Origin: Channa striata
Lineage: Eukaryota; Chordata; Actinopteri; Anabantiformes; Channidae
Reading direction: 5' to 3'
Length of the DNA: 64,000 nucleotides
Assembly: GCA_033026295.1 (NCBI GenBank)
Contig: CM065175.1
Location: 1,477,501 to 1,541,500 of the forward strand
Shown here: positions 36,600-49,052 of the stretch, in pieces
How the letters are laid out: the number at the start of each line of letters is the position of its first letter
Numbering within the stretch: the first letter of the stretch is position 1
Notes under the pieces: generated by a model
Databases searched by the model: none
What the model was told of the DNA's origin: nothing
Seen by the model: only the letters and a program-made list of their open reading frames with translations
Position numbers and translations under genes: made by a program

Positions 36600-36935
36600 A
36601 AACTCCAAATCTGAGCCCAAACACAAATGGAAGCGTGCACACGCACGGCTGACAGCCTGTCAGAGCTGCGAGCTGTTATTCACAGAGGAGCCGCCTCTGC
36701 TCCCATGATGGGAATTAACAAACGCTACAAGGAATTAGTGTTTCTTGGCACTGTACAAATTAACTTGTTCTGCTCCATCTCTCTGCGATGCATGCTGCTC
36801 CTTGATGCGACTCGGTTTGGGTGCTCTCTGTGTGTGTGGAGGGAGACAGTTTGTGTGTGTTGGTCTCTGTGGATTAGCAGAAATTAGGCACGGCAAAGCC
36901 CGATGTCAGAGAAATTTCTCTGGGTGAATTTGTCC
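36600..36935. promoter_or_regulatory. Candidate conserved non-coding element
   Basis: Non-repetitive, balanced composition with 'gatgggaattaacaaacg' (36706-36723), 'acaaggaattagtgtttctt' (36726-36745), and 'gtacaaattaacttgttctg'. Overlapping frames of 60-86 residues lack domains. The call rests on texture and is uncertain. Confidence 0.28.
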
Positions 36936-38990
36936 ACACAGAAACAACATAAGGAGGGTAGACAGGCCACAGCATGCGCACACCTAAGCGTGAAGCCGCC
37001 TGGTGGTTCTAAGGTGGTAGTCATGGCACGTGCACCCCGAACATTCTGCAGCCACCTCTTCTGATCCCGGTGGTATTAATGTTGTGGCTAATCAGCGTAT
37101 GAAACATATGCAAATACATGCACGTCTACAAACAGTCTACCCCTCGTCACATCCACACAGCCACTCAAACACAGCGAACTTTACACACACTTCCTTTTGC
37201 TTTTAAAGGTCTGAATAGAGTCTCTCTAATGCTAATGATTTTTTTACCTTCCTGCTTGAGTCTGTCATTTACGTCCATGCCCAACCATGCAGCTGAGTTT
37301 AGTTTAGTTTGATGGCCTGGCTGGTTGTGTCCAAAAAACACAACAATGGATAATTAACAGAATAATCATATAATTAGGTAACATAGATGAACGCATCTTA
37401 CACCCAAGTACTTCCAAAGGATCAAATTGGAAAGAAACATTTATTTACAGCCAGGAACAATTGAGATGTGCACATTACGATATGTACTGTAATTATAAAA
37501 AAAAATATATAAAGTTATAAAAACTAAAATTCATTATCACAGCAGCATTCCTCAAACATGAGGTAGCTAATTTAAGGAAGCATTTGACCTATCATGATGT
37601 AGGAGAAAGCATTAACCAGCATTAACTTGGCAAAGCTCATTTTAAGCAAGCTTAACAAGTTGAAGTCTAACATTTTTATATGCTGGAATCTCAAGGACTC
37701 AAGGGAACTGTTGGTCTTTCCTACGAATAATAACCAGTTTTAAGCCCTTTTCAGACAATTCTCCTGACTTTGTCTGGGGTATGTAAGGACGCAAATGTCC
37801 GAGTGAGACCAAATAATCATCAATTAGGAACGCAACAACTGACACTGAAGTCGAACTCCGGCCCCTGTGGAAAGTCTTGTTGTCCACCTTCGTGTGAGAA
37901 TTTTCCTCCCCATATGTTACATTATTGATTCCAATTACCTACACTGAAAGCTCCAAGCATCCGTCCCCAATGCGAACGGACACACTAAGCATCAGCATGT
38001 AACGTAAAGGGACTGGAATGTACTGCCCAGAAAGGTAACTCACAGAATTTAAAATCTACTTAGTCATGTTTGGGTTAAGCTCCAAACATTCCATCAAGTG
38101 GAGGACTTCATCTCAACATCAGGTACCAATTATGTGAAACTTAATGTAGGTACAGAAGTTATGTTGTTCAGAAAACATTTAGCCATTTAGCTTGTGTAAG
38201 TTTTGAATGATGCTATTGAATGAAAAAAATAAGACTAGGGTAACATTATTGCCAACATTGTTATTAATTTTAGGTCCACATTTATATTTTCTACAGTAAT
38301 AAATAGACTGTACTTTAAGAAACTGGAATAAAAGGTGGCATATGACTGTAAAGTTAAAAATAACAGGAAGTTTTTGAGTGACTGACTCAGTGTCTGGTGA
38401 ACATAAACATTTTTGCAGGGAACATAGAACTAAACGTGTCATAGAAACAGCCTGAAAGGAGTCATCCAAAGTTAGCGTGGGATTGACAAGGTCCATCCTA
38501 TGGGGAGATCTGAGTTAGAAAGACTCGTGTGACTCATCTGATGCACACTGAAAGCTGAAACATCTGTCCGAGGGAGTCTAGAGAATGTGGGAAACAAAAG
38601 CAGGGGAATTAAAATCATTATGTTCTTGTAGGTTCTGCTAAATTAGGCGCATAGAAATGGGGAAAATGTGTGGGTGAGGATGTTAGGTAAAACAAATATA
38701 TATATGTACATGCAGGAACACAACGTAGAGTCAGAAAGACGGGAAGGACTTTCTATTTGTCAGCAGTGGAAGGGAGGTACTGTAGAATTCCTTTAGTCAG
38801 GTTTCACATCACATAGACAATACAAAATATGCAAAAAGGGTGTCTGTCTTATTCTGGGAAGACATTTTTCTGGATTAGAGAAAAAGTTGACCCAGTGTGG
38901 TGAAACATGATGGAGTGGGAGAGGAAAAGCAGAAACATGGTCAAAAAACCCCCAAAATAATTTGCTGTGAGAGAGATGTGAAAAATTATG
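36936..38990. other. Non-coding, unassigned
   Basis: About 2 kb. The longest frame (105 residues, minus, 38179-38496) has no recognised domain. Confidence 0.4.
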
Positions 38991-38997
38991 AGTAGTG

Positions 38998-39115
38998 GGG
39001 CCTCAGCTGGTTCGATTCCTGGCTCCTGTGTGAGTGTGCACCTGATTGTAAGTGCCAGTGGGTGAATGAGAAGGTCGACCATTTACCAAGACATTGTATA
39101 AAAGAAGAAACACGG
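38998..39115 (+). repeat. SINE-like dispersed repeat fragment
   Basis: 'ggttcgattcctggctcctg' (39009-39028) resembles a pol III B box followed by the phrase 'gtgccagtgggtgaatgaga' and 'taccaagacattgtataaaa', in the same order as a common fish SINE-like repeat. A similar piece is at 51512-51655. Confidence 0.45.
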
Positions 39116-39334
39116 CGTTAGGCCTGGAAACACACAACTGCTCGAGCCCTACAACCAGACAGGAGAAAAACTAAGAATAAGCATTTCGGATTAGAAAATC
39201 AACAAAGAGGATGCAGCAAACGTAGATGCTGATGATGTGGTTCATGATCATGACCACAGAGTGCTCATACGCAAAACGTTCTCGTTAAAAAAAATGCAGC
39301 AGCCAGGTGACCTGAAAGATTTGGAGCAACAGCC

Positions 39335-39690
39335 GACTCAGTTCAGCTATATTTATGTAGCACTGCTCAAGGTACTTTATATAGGAGAATTATGAAAAGA
39401 AGCCTGCAAATCCGCCTTGAGCGAGCGCTAGGCGACAGTGCGGAGGAAAAACTCCCTTTAACAGGAGAAACCTGTGACAGGAGCAGGCTCAGGGTGGGTT
39501 AGGGTGAGTGGAGAGCAGAGAGAGACAGGAAGAGCAACAAGAACCAACAGACAAGGAATAGAATCAGTGAGGATGACAAGCAGCTTCCAGGTGCTGCCAG
39601 CAGATAGGACTTGGACCTTGAAGCTTTGGAAAAAGGATAGACTACACAAAAGAGAGAGAGAACTGAAAGGGAGAAGCACATAACCCAGAC
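39335..39690 (-). mobile_element. L2 (Maui-type) LINE 3' UTR, reverse, diverged
   Basis: On plus it starts 'agctatatttatgtagcact', has 'gctcaaggtactttatatag', then 'gcggaggaaaaactcccttt', 'aacaggagaaacc' and 'aggctcagggtgggttaggg', in the reverse order of the L2 end at 29.4 kb. The GAATT tail is gone and there are many substitutions, so this is an older copy or a related subfamily. Frames on both strands here are by-products of the purine-rich strand. Confidence 0.7.
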
Positions 39691-39975
39691 CCTTGTGTGC
39701 TCGAGAGAAAACAGAGACAGTAAAAGAGATGCAGTGATTTCTCTGAAAACTACAACAATGCCATCGGCAGGACAGAACGGGCCGAACTTCACACAGGCCT
39801 GATAAATTCGCAGAGCCTGAAAACGGCCAAACAATCAGTAGCTAATCCACTAAACAAGTTATAAGGTCGGACCGGGGTAAGTCTGCATGACGTCAGCATG
39901 GAGGTTACACCAGGGGAGGCCAGCTGACTCTGGGTGAGCAGTCAGACTTTCAGTTCATGTCTCGTTAAAATTACT

Positions 39976-40106
39976 CTTAGACATTAGCAGACACTTTTAT
40001 CCAAAACAACAGGCAACATTTCGACACGGAGCCAAGAGGAACCAGGAGTCAAACCACTGACTCTGTGGCTTGTGGGTGACTGTTCTGCCCACTGAGCTAC
40101 AGCCGC
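39976..40106 (-). mobile_element. tRNA-derived SINE
   Basis: On the minus strand this starts as a tRNA-like head: an A box TAGCTCAGTGGG (40088-40099 on plus, reverse complement) and a B box GGTTTGACTCC (40045-40055, reverse complement), spaced by about 33 nt. It ends with the usual 'GGATAAAAGTGTCTGCTAATG' type phrase. The B box has a T for C change, and the head cannot fold into a clean cloverleaf, so it is a SINE and not a tRNA gene. I see no tail repeat or clear target-site duplication. Confidence 0.7.
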
Positions 40107-40109
40107 AGT

Positions 40110-41760
40110 CATTTTTTATCCGAACCCCCTTAAAGTCTGATGTGACCTAGAGTGTATCTGGGCTGGAGGAAGAATAGGTCCACACAAGCAGCACCAAGGA
40201 GCAAACTGACTTTGGAGACTCTGCTGTATATGTATGTGCAAAAAAAAGTTATGTTCTTCTGCAGTAAATCATGAATATTTGTTTTTTTTATGGGATCTTC
40301 TTTACATATGGCATCCTTTCTAGAATAAAAGCTAAACGTACCAGCTAAACGTGCTGCGCACTGCCACTCCAGTCTGCCACATCATTCTCCATCCTACCCC
40401 TAAGTGACTGTTGTTGCTGTGAGAGCTACTTCATTTTATTCTGGGAATTGGAACCGATCCGTTTGTGCGCTGATGTGCGTTTCGTTTCTTTTGAGATATT
40501 CATTGGGTGTGTTCTGTTCCCCAGAATATGTTGAGGAGACGATATGATGTCAGCAGTGGAAAAATGATGGCGTCTTTTCTCCTGTGCTGCATGGCATTTA
40601 GACTTCGTCAAATGTTCAACCTTTGACCTGATTAGCACCTGCATCACTAATTAAATTAAGGGTTTACATGCAAAACCGGCCATATGAAGAGCTTAGAAGA
40701 AATATGCTTTGTGATATAACAACAGTAAAAGTATATTGAGTCGAGCTGAACTGATTCACTGTTATTCAGACTGTGAGGGTGTGACCTTTGGCTCTGCATG
40801 ACCCTAATTAAACCTGAGATGATTCAGCAGGCCAGTTTTTTTAGTCCTCAGTGAATCACCAGCCCTCAAAATATTAACAGGAATTTTATATATAGTACAC
40901 AAATATTTTATTTAAATTTTCATCGAAAAAATATCAATTCCAAGTGTAAACATGTCTATAAAGTAATCTGAATCAATTATCCTATTCGAGTCTTTAACGA
41001 TATACGTACAGATCACTGCTCCTGAAATTAAAAGTCTCTGTCAGGCTGTGAGGTGATCATCAGTGAACGGCGCTTTTCAAGTCCAGACACATTGTCCAGG
41101 ATTTCTCTGTTGTGGGCTGTATCCATTCCCCCTTTTGCCTTTACAAGTGACCCAGGGTCCCTGTTGCAGACACATCTCCAGGACATGATGCTTCTTGTGG
41201 AGTTGCTGTGATAGTGACGAACTTCAGGGGCTGATTTCCGTCTAAAAGTCTGGTGTGTGTTTTTTTTTTTTAAGGCTCAAATTTTAGTCTCAAACAACAG
41301 AAACTTCTTCCAGTTGATTTCAGGGTTTCCCCCTCATCTTCTGACAAACTTCAGCTGAGATTATTCATAATCTCAAACAGTCTTACTGTAACTTCACTCT
41401 TGGCTGTAAGTGTAACAGTTTCATCTACATGAAGTCACCCAAAATATTTCATTTGCATTTTAAAACAAAGTCTGTCTGTGAGTTTAATAATCCTGTGACA
41501 CCAAAGCAAAAATCACTTTTTTTATTGTTTGAGCTTTACATGTCAGTTAAACCTTTTCAACAACTCACATTGTGACAGCCTCAAACATCCATCCGTTAAA
41601 AACATTCCATAACAACGGAAAACCAGGGGAAGTCGGGAAAACGAGAAAATCAAACATAAAAGAAAACCTTGTACCCCTTCACAGTAGGATACGACACCAA
41701 GTTCTCATTCACTACTTATAAATAAGAACCCTGAATGTGGTGTGAAATAATGGGGATATA
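40110..41760. other. Non-coding, unassigned
   Basis: About 1.65 kb with a poly-T run near 41259-41271. No gene. Confidence 0.4.
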
Positions 41761-41764
41761 TTAC

Positions 41765-42330
41765 AAGAACCAAAATTAACGAAAACTCACTCCTGAAAGG
41801 GGGGACAGGAAATGTACAAACAAGCCATAAACGAACTAAAGAGCAACAGGAAGTAACGGAAATAACCATGCTGCAGGTGCAAATGACTCAACGATGGGAG
41901 TAATGAAGCACAATGAAAACAAAGTGCCAGGGTCAAACAAAGAACCAAATCACGTACTAAAACTGAACTAAACAAAAATGAGAGACTAAACCTGAAACCT
42001 ACAACCGAACAGATAATCCGAACCACAAATGGGGATCAATGATCACTAAACCCGACCAGAAAAAAAAAACGAACATGAAGTATTAGCACACAACCTGACA
42101 AACAGAAACTGACAAAAAACACAAGTAAACAAAGGAGGACAGAAAGGAACAACGGAAAGTAATAAGCGAATAAAGGCAAACAGGTGGTTAAAACTAAAAC
42201 TACCCCAACAGAAAAAGGTAGAGACAAGAAAAAAGGACCAAACCTGACCGAAATCGATAAGGACAAACAAGGCAAGTAAAGGACTTAACAGGAAAAGAAA
42301 GACATACTACAAAATAAAAGTCCAAGACAG
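41765..42330. repeat. T-poor strand-asymmetric block, possibly transposon-derived
   Basis: The plus strand is A/C/G-rich with only about 4 to 9 T per 60 bases over most of 41940-42300, unlike the surroundings. Words such as 'aacaggaagtaacgg' and 'acaaacaaggcaagt' recur with variation. Three overlapping minus-strand frames of 74-86 residues (Phe/Leu/Val/Cys-rich, membrane-like) result from this bias. I read it as the UTR or spacer of an unidentified element, not a membrane protein gene. Confidence 0.35.
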
Positions 42331-45300
42331 CAAGCTGCCAAACCGTATTTGTGCAAAGGTAGACCACCCAGAACAGCTGGCTACTATCCCACAATGCTTT
42401 GGGAGATTGTTTATTTGTATGTGATAGAAGAGTGATTATGAGATAAATCCGACATGTCACATAGAGATAAACACGAGAAAAGAGAACAAAATGTTGATTT
42501 TGCCTTCTTTAGTCTATCATGTCTTTTTAAGAATGGCATTTGACAGAACCACCCCATCTGCAGGGCCTAAACCCACAGTTCCTGGTCAACCAGTTCACAC
42601 TTTATTCTGGTCTTGAACGTCAGGCTCTGCTTTTAGTATCTGTTTACGAAAACACAATCTACAGCTGCAAATATTCAAGGATTTTCCTCTTTGTCTTCCG
42701 GTTTAAATTAACCTGCTTTAAAACATTTGTAAACAGTATGAAACAGCAATAGTTATATTACAACAAATAATTATTATTGTACAAGCTTTTTATTGTGACA
42801 TGGTGGCATTTAAGAAACTGAAAAAAAGTTATTTTAATAACACTGAAAGTGGCAGGAAGCCAGATTTTCTTTCACTTTGACTGTAACAAACATCCCGACA
42901 GTCCCTTCATATCCCACCACCTGAGCACGGAAACAGGAGGTGCTAACGAAGCTGCTAAGGAGGTCCTCAACTCGTTTTCGTGGTGTTGTGACAGAGGAAG
43001 CTCAAACCCAAATGCGCTTTATTGCTCCCAGTTCATCCAGCGGGCGAAATACACCAAACTGGAAATGTTAAGGAAAACACTGAGCAAAACTTCCAAAACT
43101 GTTATGACTGCAATGTATTTTAAGCAGAAAGAACCAAAAGTACAAGCAGGTGGAGGACAATGAACAATAAAAAAAAAAAGTTTTACAGATTTACATGACT
43201 CACACGGAAGACACTTTGGACATAAACAAATCTATGATTTTTGCCAAAAGCGACAGGGTGGCACCTATGAGCTGACCCGGGGCAGGATTACAAGGACTGG
43301 CTGGTTTCCAAGGCCCTGGGGCAAAATAATACAAAATAATAATGCACTGCATTGTGACTTAAAGCTGCATTATTTTTAATGTGTTTGTTGGCCGACTGGC
43401 ATCAGCCGAATATAATAAAAGCACTGAGATACCAACAGATCTTTACAACTAATTTAAAACAATTAAAAATACAAAACTCAGCAAAAGTGATTTCCCATCT
43501 ATTTATCCCCTTTTAAGTCACACACATGGAGGTGAGCTGATTATTCATGACCCAAAAAACAGTCCAATCATCTAACAAGATTTATGAAAAGCAGATATCA
43601 GAACAGTTCCTATTCATTTAATATGTCTTGCAGTTCAGGTCAATTCAGAAGAAAAAGTTGGAAGGTACGTGCACGGGTATTAATGAGCCTGGAGCACGTA
43701 AAGCGTCAAAGCTAACTGATTGACACCAAAGGGCAGATGATTTCTCTAAATGGCATCCAAGTTTCAGCGGCAGAGATAGGAGAGACTGGACATAATCTAC
43801 ATGTTGCCTGGTTCTTCAGCAAACACTTAATGGAACTGTGGCAAAGAGAAACGAGATCACGATACAGTTTTTGGTTTGGTTCTGAAATGAGAGAAACATT
43901 AAGCTCAAACGCGCAAACAATTAGATGCAGTAGATCAACAATTCTGATTAATTCAAGCTAAGGGTAAGTACGGTTCTCCAAACCTGCACAGTGATCCCTC
44001 GGGTATGACGTACTGACCGAAACTTCTTCATACACATTTTTTCACTATTTGAGCATCGCATGCCAAACAATCCGTTCATATTATGTCAGATATATATGTA
44101 TTTGGTATAAAATGTCTTTAATGTAGAGCGGGTTAGATAGAGAGCGGATCACAATCACTGTTTGAACATGGAGGAGCCTGACCAGAGGCGACATGCTCAT
44201 GGAAGATCATAAAAGGTAAAAGAATGTGTGAATGTACCGATGGAACAAGAAGTCAAAAATGTCCCTGATGAAATCGCAGCCACATTTGTGGACCATGTCG
44301 TAAACCGGGTTCCTCAGTGAAAGATTGTCAACCGGCAACTTGCTCCATAGTCTCCTCACAGAACAGGCTGAATGAAAGTAGCACCTGAGCAGAGCAAAGC
44401 CCAACAAGAATGAACGGTGGTGGGTTTATGACAGCCAGTCGGGTCCTAAAAATAAGGGAACGAGGAGGAGGGGGCCCGGGCAGAGAGAATAAACGGAGGG
44501 TTAAAATGAAAGGTCAAGTAGCTGATATGTGATTATTTCTGAGAGAAGATGAAACGTCAGCATCTTCTTAATTCAACCTGCCGTGTTTGTGTGCACAAAC
44601 GAGTAATTGTGATGAGGCGGAAGAATTAAAACACAAAAATATGTTGTAAAAAAATCAGCGTTTGTCTGTGACTGTGCAGGGATCATGCAGAGGCCTCATG
44701 TGGTTCACGGACTTTTAAACACACTCTTGTGGTCTTGATCCCTGGTTTATCTGTTTGTGTTTTTAAGTGATGAAGTCGCAGTCGGCCCCGGAGTCGGCCG
44801 ACGTTCCACTTCTACACCATCCTACGCCTCCACTCCCAACGATCCCAACTGGATTTGTTTCTGTACAGAATTATGAAGTTTGCTCCACTTCAAGCGACTT
44901 CTGAGAGACTCAGTTTCATTTCCACACTCCACATTTTAGAAAACATCCCAACTTCTAAGAAAACATCCTCTGTAGAAACGTAACTTGTAGCAGACAGGAT
45001 TGATACCTAAGAAGAGCAGAGACAGATAATCAATGAAAAGCATTTCACAGAGGAAAAGCAGCAAGGAACTCTGGATACAAAAAACTGTTGCTCTGTTAAA
45101 TTGGATATTCCGACGAAAAAGAAACGTGGATGTTGTCATTCTAAACATATACCCAATATGGTCATAGAAACCTACAAACACATTAGCAGCTGCAGAAAAA
45201 TGTCTGGTTGTGTAACATTGTAGTAGAGGAGAAAGGACGTGGCGGTTGCTCAGATTTTCAGTTTCCTAAGATGGACTGCAGGTCAATGGAGTTTGGACTG

Positions 45301-45430
45301 ACAGAGATATTTACATAATTAAATATGAATATACATTGAAAAGTGTTAGAATGAGACACTCACATTTGGGACTAAAATAAGAAGGTGGACAGAAAACAAA
45401 GGTTCATGTTTTCAGCTTTTAACTGATGAC
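42331..45430. other. Non-coding, unassigned
   Basis: About 3.1 kb. The 104-residue frame at 42849-43163 has balanced composition but no domain that I recognise, no evident splice partners, and sits among A-rich sequence. I regard it as unsupported. Nothing else stands out. Confidence 0.4.
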
Positions 45431-45439
45431 ATTTACACC

Positions 45440-45900
45440 CACTGACCAGTTAAAAACTAGCTAACCCAGATTTCATGAGCAAAAGTATTGGAACACGTGA
45501 CTGACTTGTTACCCACATTCCCTCTAAACATTTTTCACAAAGCAGGCGAGTATATCCCACAGCACCGAGCGCTTCCACCAAACGAGGTCTTCAACCTTGA
45601 TCCCTGTCAAACACTTCTTCCACCACGCTTCACATGACGAGGATGCACCGTTCAAATCGTGAGCGTTTCCTTCCTTCATCAGACTCCTGTCTCATCAGTA
45701 AAGTCCATGGGATGTTGTTCCAGACCTTTACTTGCTGTTTAAATGTCCTGCCTGTTCTTTAGACAGTCTACGTCTGTCCAAAAGGCTTAAATCAGAGCGG
45801 ACAGTCCACGTCAATGGCACCACATCTTTATTACTACATCTTTACTTTTCTTTTCACGTATGTTGTGGTGGTGCACGAAGCAGAGATGATACATATTGTC
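45440..45900 (-). mobile_element. Tc1-like DNA transposon transposase relic
   Basis: On minus, 45670-45750 reads 'AWNNIPWTFTDET' across a frameshift, the conserved 'W..VLWTDET' block, preceded by sequence like 'RLSKEQAGHLNSK'. Near 45630-45650 is 'VKRGGRSV', matching 'VKHGGGSV'. The plus strand near 45480-45500 has 'gcaaaagtattggaacacgt', a terminal-type phrase of Tc1-like elements. It is deleted downstream of this block, so the third catalytic residue region is absent. Confidence 0.6.
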
Positions 45901-47955
45901 ACTGTACAAACACATGCTGTATAGGTGTTAACTCGGTAATAAAGATATTTTCTGGTTGCTTACCACCTCTCACCCACAGCACAGCACAGGGTAAGCAGAG
46001 CAGAGGATGGATGGATGGATCTGTGAAATATCAAAGTGTCATCCCTGCTTTATAAAAGTGAAAAAATAAAAGAGTAAATTTCTTTTTAGACACAGACAAG
46101 CTTTTTTGTTTGTTTGTTTGCCGGCTTGTGAATTCAAATAATCTTTGTAATAACAGAAAAGATCACCTCATCACCTGCCTGGCTGACAAACAGGATGCGG
46201 CGCCTTGCCACAGCCCTCCCCACAGGAAGAGCCTCCGTGACCACAGGCGACTGTCGTAGGTGGCAGCTTGCGGCGATGATGGATTTAAATCAAAGCCACA
46301 CCTGTGAAACAAAAAGCTGGCCTTGCTCGTATTTCACTGCTTCCTTCCCCCAAGTGACATAACTGGCTTTTTACTTCCTGTTCTCGTTGTTACGCCATCT
46401 GCTTCAAGGCTGATGTGGGCACTGAGGCTCCCAGGAAACTGTCTGTTTCCTGACCTGAAACATGGACAAGTCTGGAGGTTTAAAATGAAACAGGAATTGG
46501 GACAGAAGAGGGACAAAAAACATAAAGTTCAGCTGTTATAAATTGGTTACATTATTATGGCAACGTCTGTTGATCACAGGAAAGTTTACTGTGATCACGT
46601 ATTTTACCTGCTGTTAGCTTGAGCTGGCTGCTGACTGTTACTGACTCGCCTCCATGAAAATCCTTTAAACAAAGTGTTAAAGTGTTTGTTGCATGTAGTG
46701 CTGTTGGTGCCAGCAGCGGATCTGCAGACCACAATCAGAGAGGGAGACCGGAGCAGCAGACTGGATTTAGGACCACAGCCCACTGAGTCCAGTGAAAACC
46801 TTAATTACGGTGTTCACAGATGAGGCACTGTGCCAGAGGACATGCAGAATCAAAGCACGAAGGTTTGTCTATCCGAGGGAAATTAATTTGAGTTTTCACT
46901 GGACGTACAGAGGGACAAATCTTTATGATGCTGGTGTGGCGTTAAATATACCATAACCATGTCTTTTTACCAATATACAGTAATATCAAAAACACAATTT
47001 TACAGAATGCAAAATCACATTTTTCATTCATATTGTAATAATAAATAATAATATAAACTAGATACAACAGACAGGTTTAGTGTATAGTATTTTGAATCAA
47101 ATATTCACGTAACCCCCTGGTTAGGCTTGCACCTTGATAGTAACCTTGCTGCTGTAGATTTGTGACTGTCTATAAGTCAATTAGATGAGCACTGAATTGA
47201 TATGAATAAAGGTTTTCTTTTACAGCGTTGAATAAGCTGCAGTACGCAACACAAGCCTACAAATTAATTCACTTTTCAACCAGTCAGGTATTAGTCTATC
47301 TATCAGGGCAAAAGTAGTTGGAATCTCTGACTGGTTGGCTGGTAGAAGGTCTCGGACTCACCGACTGACTCAGGCATTGATGGTGCTTCTTCGTAGTATG
47401 GAGAGCTTTACTTTAACAGAAAAAGATCCACTGTCTTTGGGCTATTTTTCCTGGACACAACATAAAGGATCAATACCAAAACCACTTTAGGTGTTTTTGT
47501 GTTAACTGCAAAAAATGTACGAAATAGCTATTTATTTACCTATTATTTTATTTTTTGGATATTCTGTCCATCTCATAACTTCACAGACCACAGCGAAACG
47601 TGCCACAGTTTTGTTCAAACAATCAGGTAAGTAATTACACAGTTTTTAATAATGTTTCCTTTACACTGTACGAGTTAAGCGTGTCTTCTGATTGTTCACG
47701 TGATTTAAATGCATATGTAGTGGTGACGTTCAGGGGTTACTCCCCACTCCTGCTATTAAACTTTATTATAGCGCATAGATGGGTGCAGGATTCTAAAAGA
47801 TATAGAACCAAACATCCTTTAAGCTGTGAGACACAGCCCTGTTTTTGTGGACCACAAAGGATAAATCCAGCCTGTGTTCACACACAGACATGGATGGTGG
47901 GAGGCATGTGGAAGGGGGGCAGGAGGATAGGGGAGGCCAAAGATGAGGATTTTTG
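45901..47955. other. Non-coding, unassigned
   Basis: About 2 kb. It includes a GGAT run at 46004-46019. The 118-residue frame at 47600-47956 ends in a G-rich repeat-like segment and shows no domain. Confidence 0.4.
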
Positions 47956-47961
47956 ATAACG

Positions 47962-47988
47962 CACACACACACACTAACACACACACCC
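47962..47988. repeat. AC microsatellite
   Basis: Interrupted (CA)n. Confidence 0.9.
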
Positions 47989-48985
47989 TAACAGGCACCG
48001 CTGTGATGACCACAGACTGGACACGTCTGCACTGGCAGCCTGTGTGTGGGAGTTGGGTGTGTGCAGGTCACAGCGGAGGGAGGTGGACGAGTGATGAAAT
48101 GAAGTCAGCGAGAGCTTTCAGAGCAACACTACCCTCACATGGCGGAGCAGAGGACGGCACTATGTGATTTGACGTGCCTAATGTAGGAGAGAGCTTTTAG
48201 TAAATGCTTTCCACAGCTGTTCAAAGGCAAAAATCCATTCATTTCGCTGCCGCTTCACTCATTCAAAGGATCCTTCTTTTCCAAATGGCCGTAGTTATCG
48301 GAGTTTTGGCCCTCATGTGTGTTCAAAGTTCCTCTTATACTTCAACACAGAGGGTGAACCCACAAAGCTGGCTCCCTCTTAACCGTAGCACATCACCATG
48401 GTAACCAGTTCTGTATGGCCATCCTGCTCCAGAGCAAGTTACATTTGCTGCACTGGATCAAATTGTGCAAACAGACCACCTACGGACTAAAGCGCACTGC
48501 TCGAAAAAGAGGAAAAAAGTCCTGACAGCGACAAGCACAAAACGCTAAACGCGGATGGAAATTGTCGCTCGTTTGTTTTTTACAGCAGAGAAGGAAAAGG
48601 TGTCACAGGAGCACTCGACCAAAACTTGACCTTTATTTTCCACCCAGTCAAAAGTGTGTCGACTATGAACGTTAACAACCAGTTAGACGCACGCTACTGT
48701 CTGAAAGCTGGTTTCATACTGTAGGCAGACTTTGGAATGAAGAAGCCGGAGTGTGTGGTCAGGGTTGGACAGGTGCTGGATTACCTGCTTCCAGGACAAA
48801 CGCTTCACTTTTACTCAGCAGCATTTATTTGATACCTGTAGTTACCTATTGAATCACTAAAAGAAAATCTTAAAACCTCATTATTTTAAGGTGATAGTGG
48901 AATTATAACCCTCGCATACTCTCATTGTATTAAACACACTTTGTGTGTACTGTTCCTTTAGACTGTCGCAGTATTTATTCATAAC
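47989..48985. other. Non-coding, unassigned
   Basis: About 1 kb without a gene or known repeat. Confidence 0.4.
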
Positions 48986-48991
48986 CATCCT

Positions 48992-49052
48992 GCAAAATAA
49001 TTTTGATATGTACATGACTACGATAGCCATGTACATATCGAAATTATTTTGC
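48992..49052. repeat. Fully paired 25-bp hairpin
   Basis: The arm 48992-49016 (starting GCAAAATAATTTTG) and the arm 49028-49052 pair over all 25 positions when transcribed from plus: 24 Watson-Crick pairs and one G-U. The 11-nt loop (49017-49027) holds a further 3-bp CTA/TAG pairing. The arms are AT-rich. Two opposing short frames cross it, which is why both show 'NNFDMYM'-like peptides. It may be a MITE remnant, a local inverted duplication, or a small-RNA hairpin; sequence alone does not choose. Confidence 0.85.

Noticed and set aside
39976..40106. Possible tRNA gene
   Set aside because: A and B boxes are present but no full cloverleaf forms, and the 3' part is a known SINE-type body.
42036..42460. 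Membrane-protein-like minus frames
   Set aside because: Hydrophobic composition follows from the T-poor plus strand; three frames overlap and none has a family match.
42849..43163. 104-residue plus frame
   Set aside because: Composition is plausible but I recognise no family, splice context or conserved motif.
48992..49052. Calling the hairpin a microRNA gene
   Set aside because: Arms are short and almost perfectly paired, more like an inverted duplication; no known microRNA sequence was recognised.
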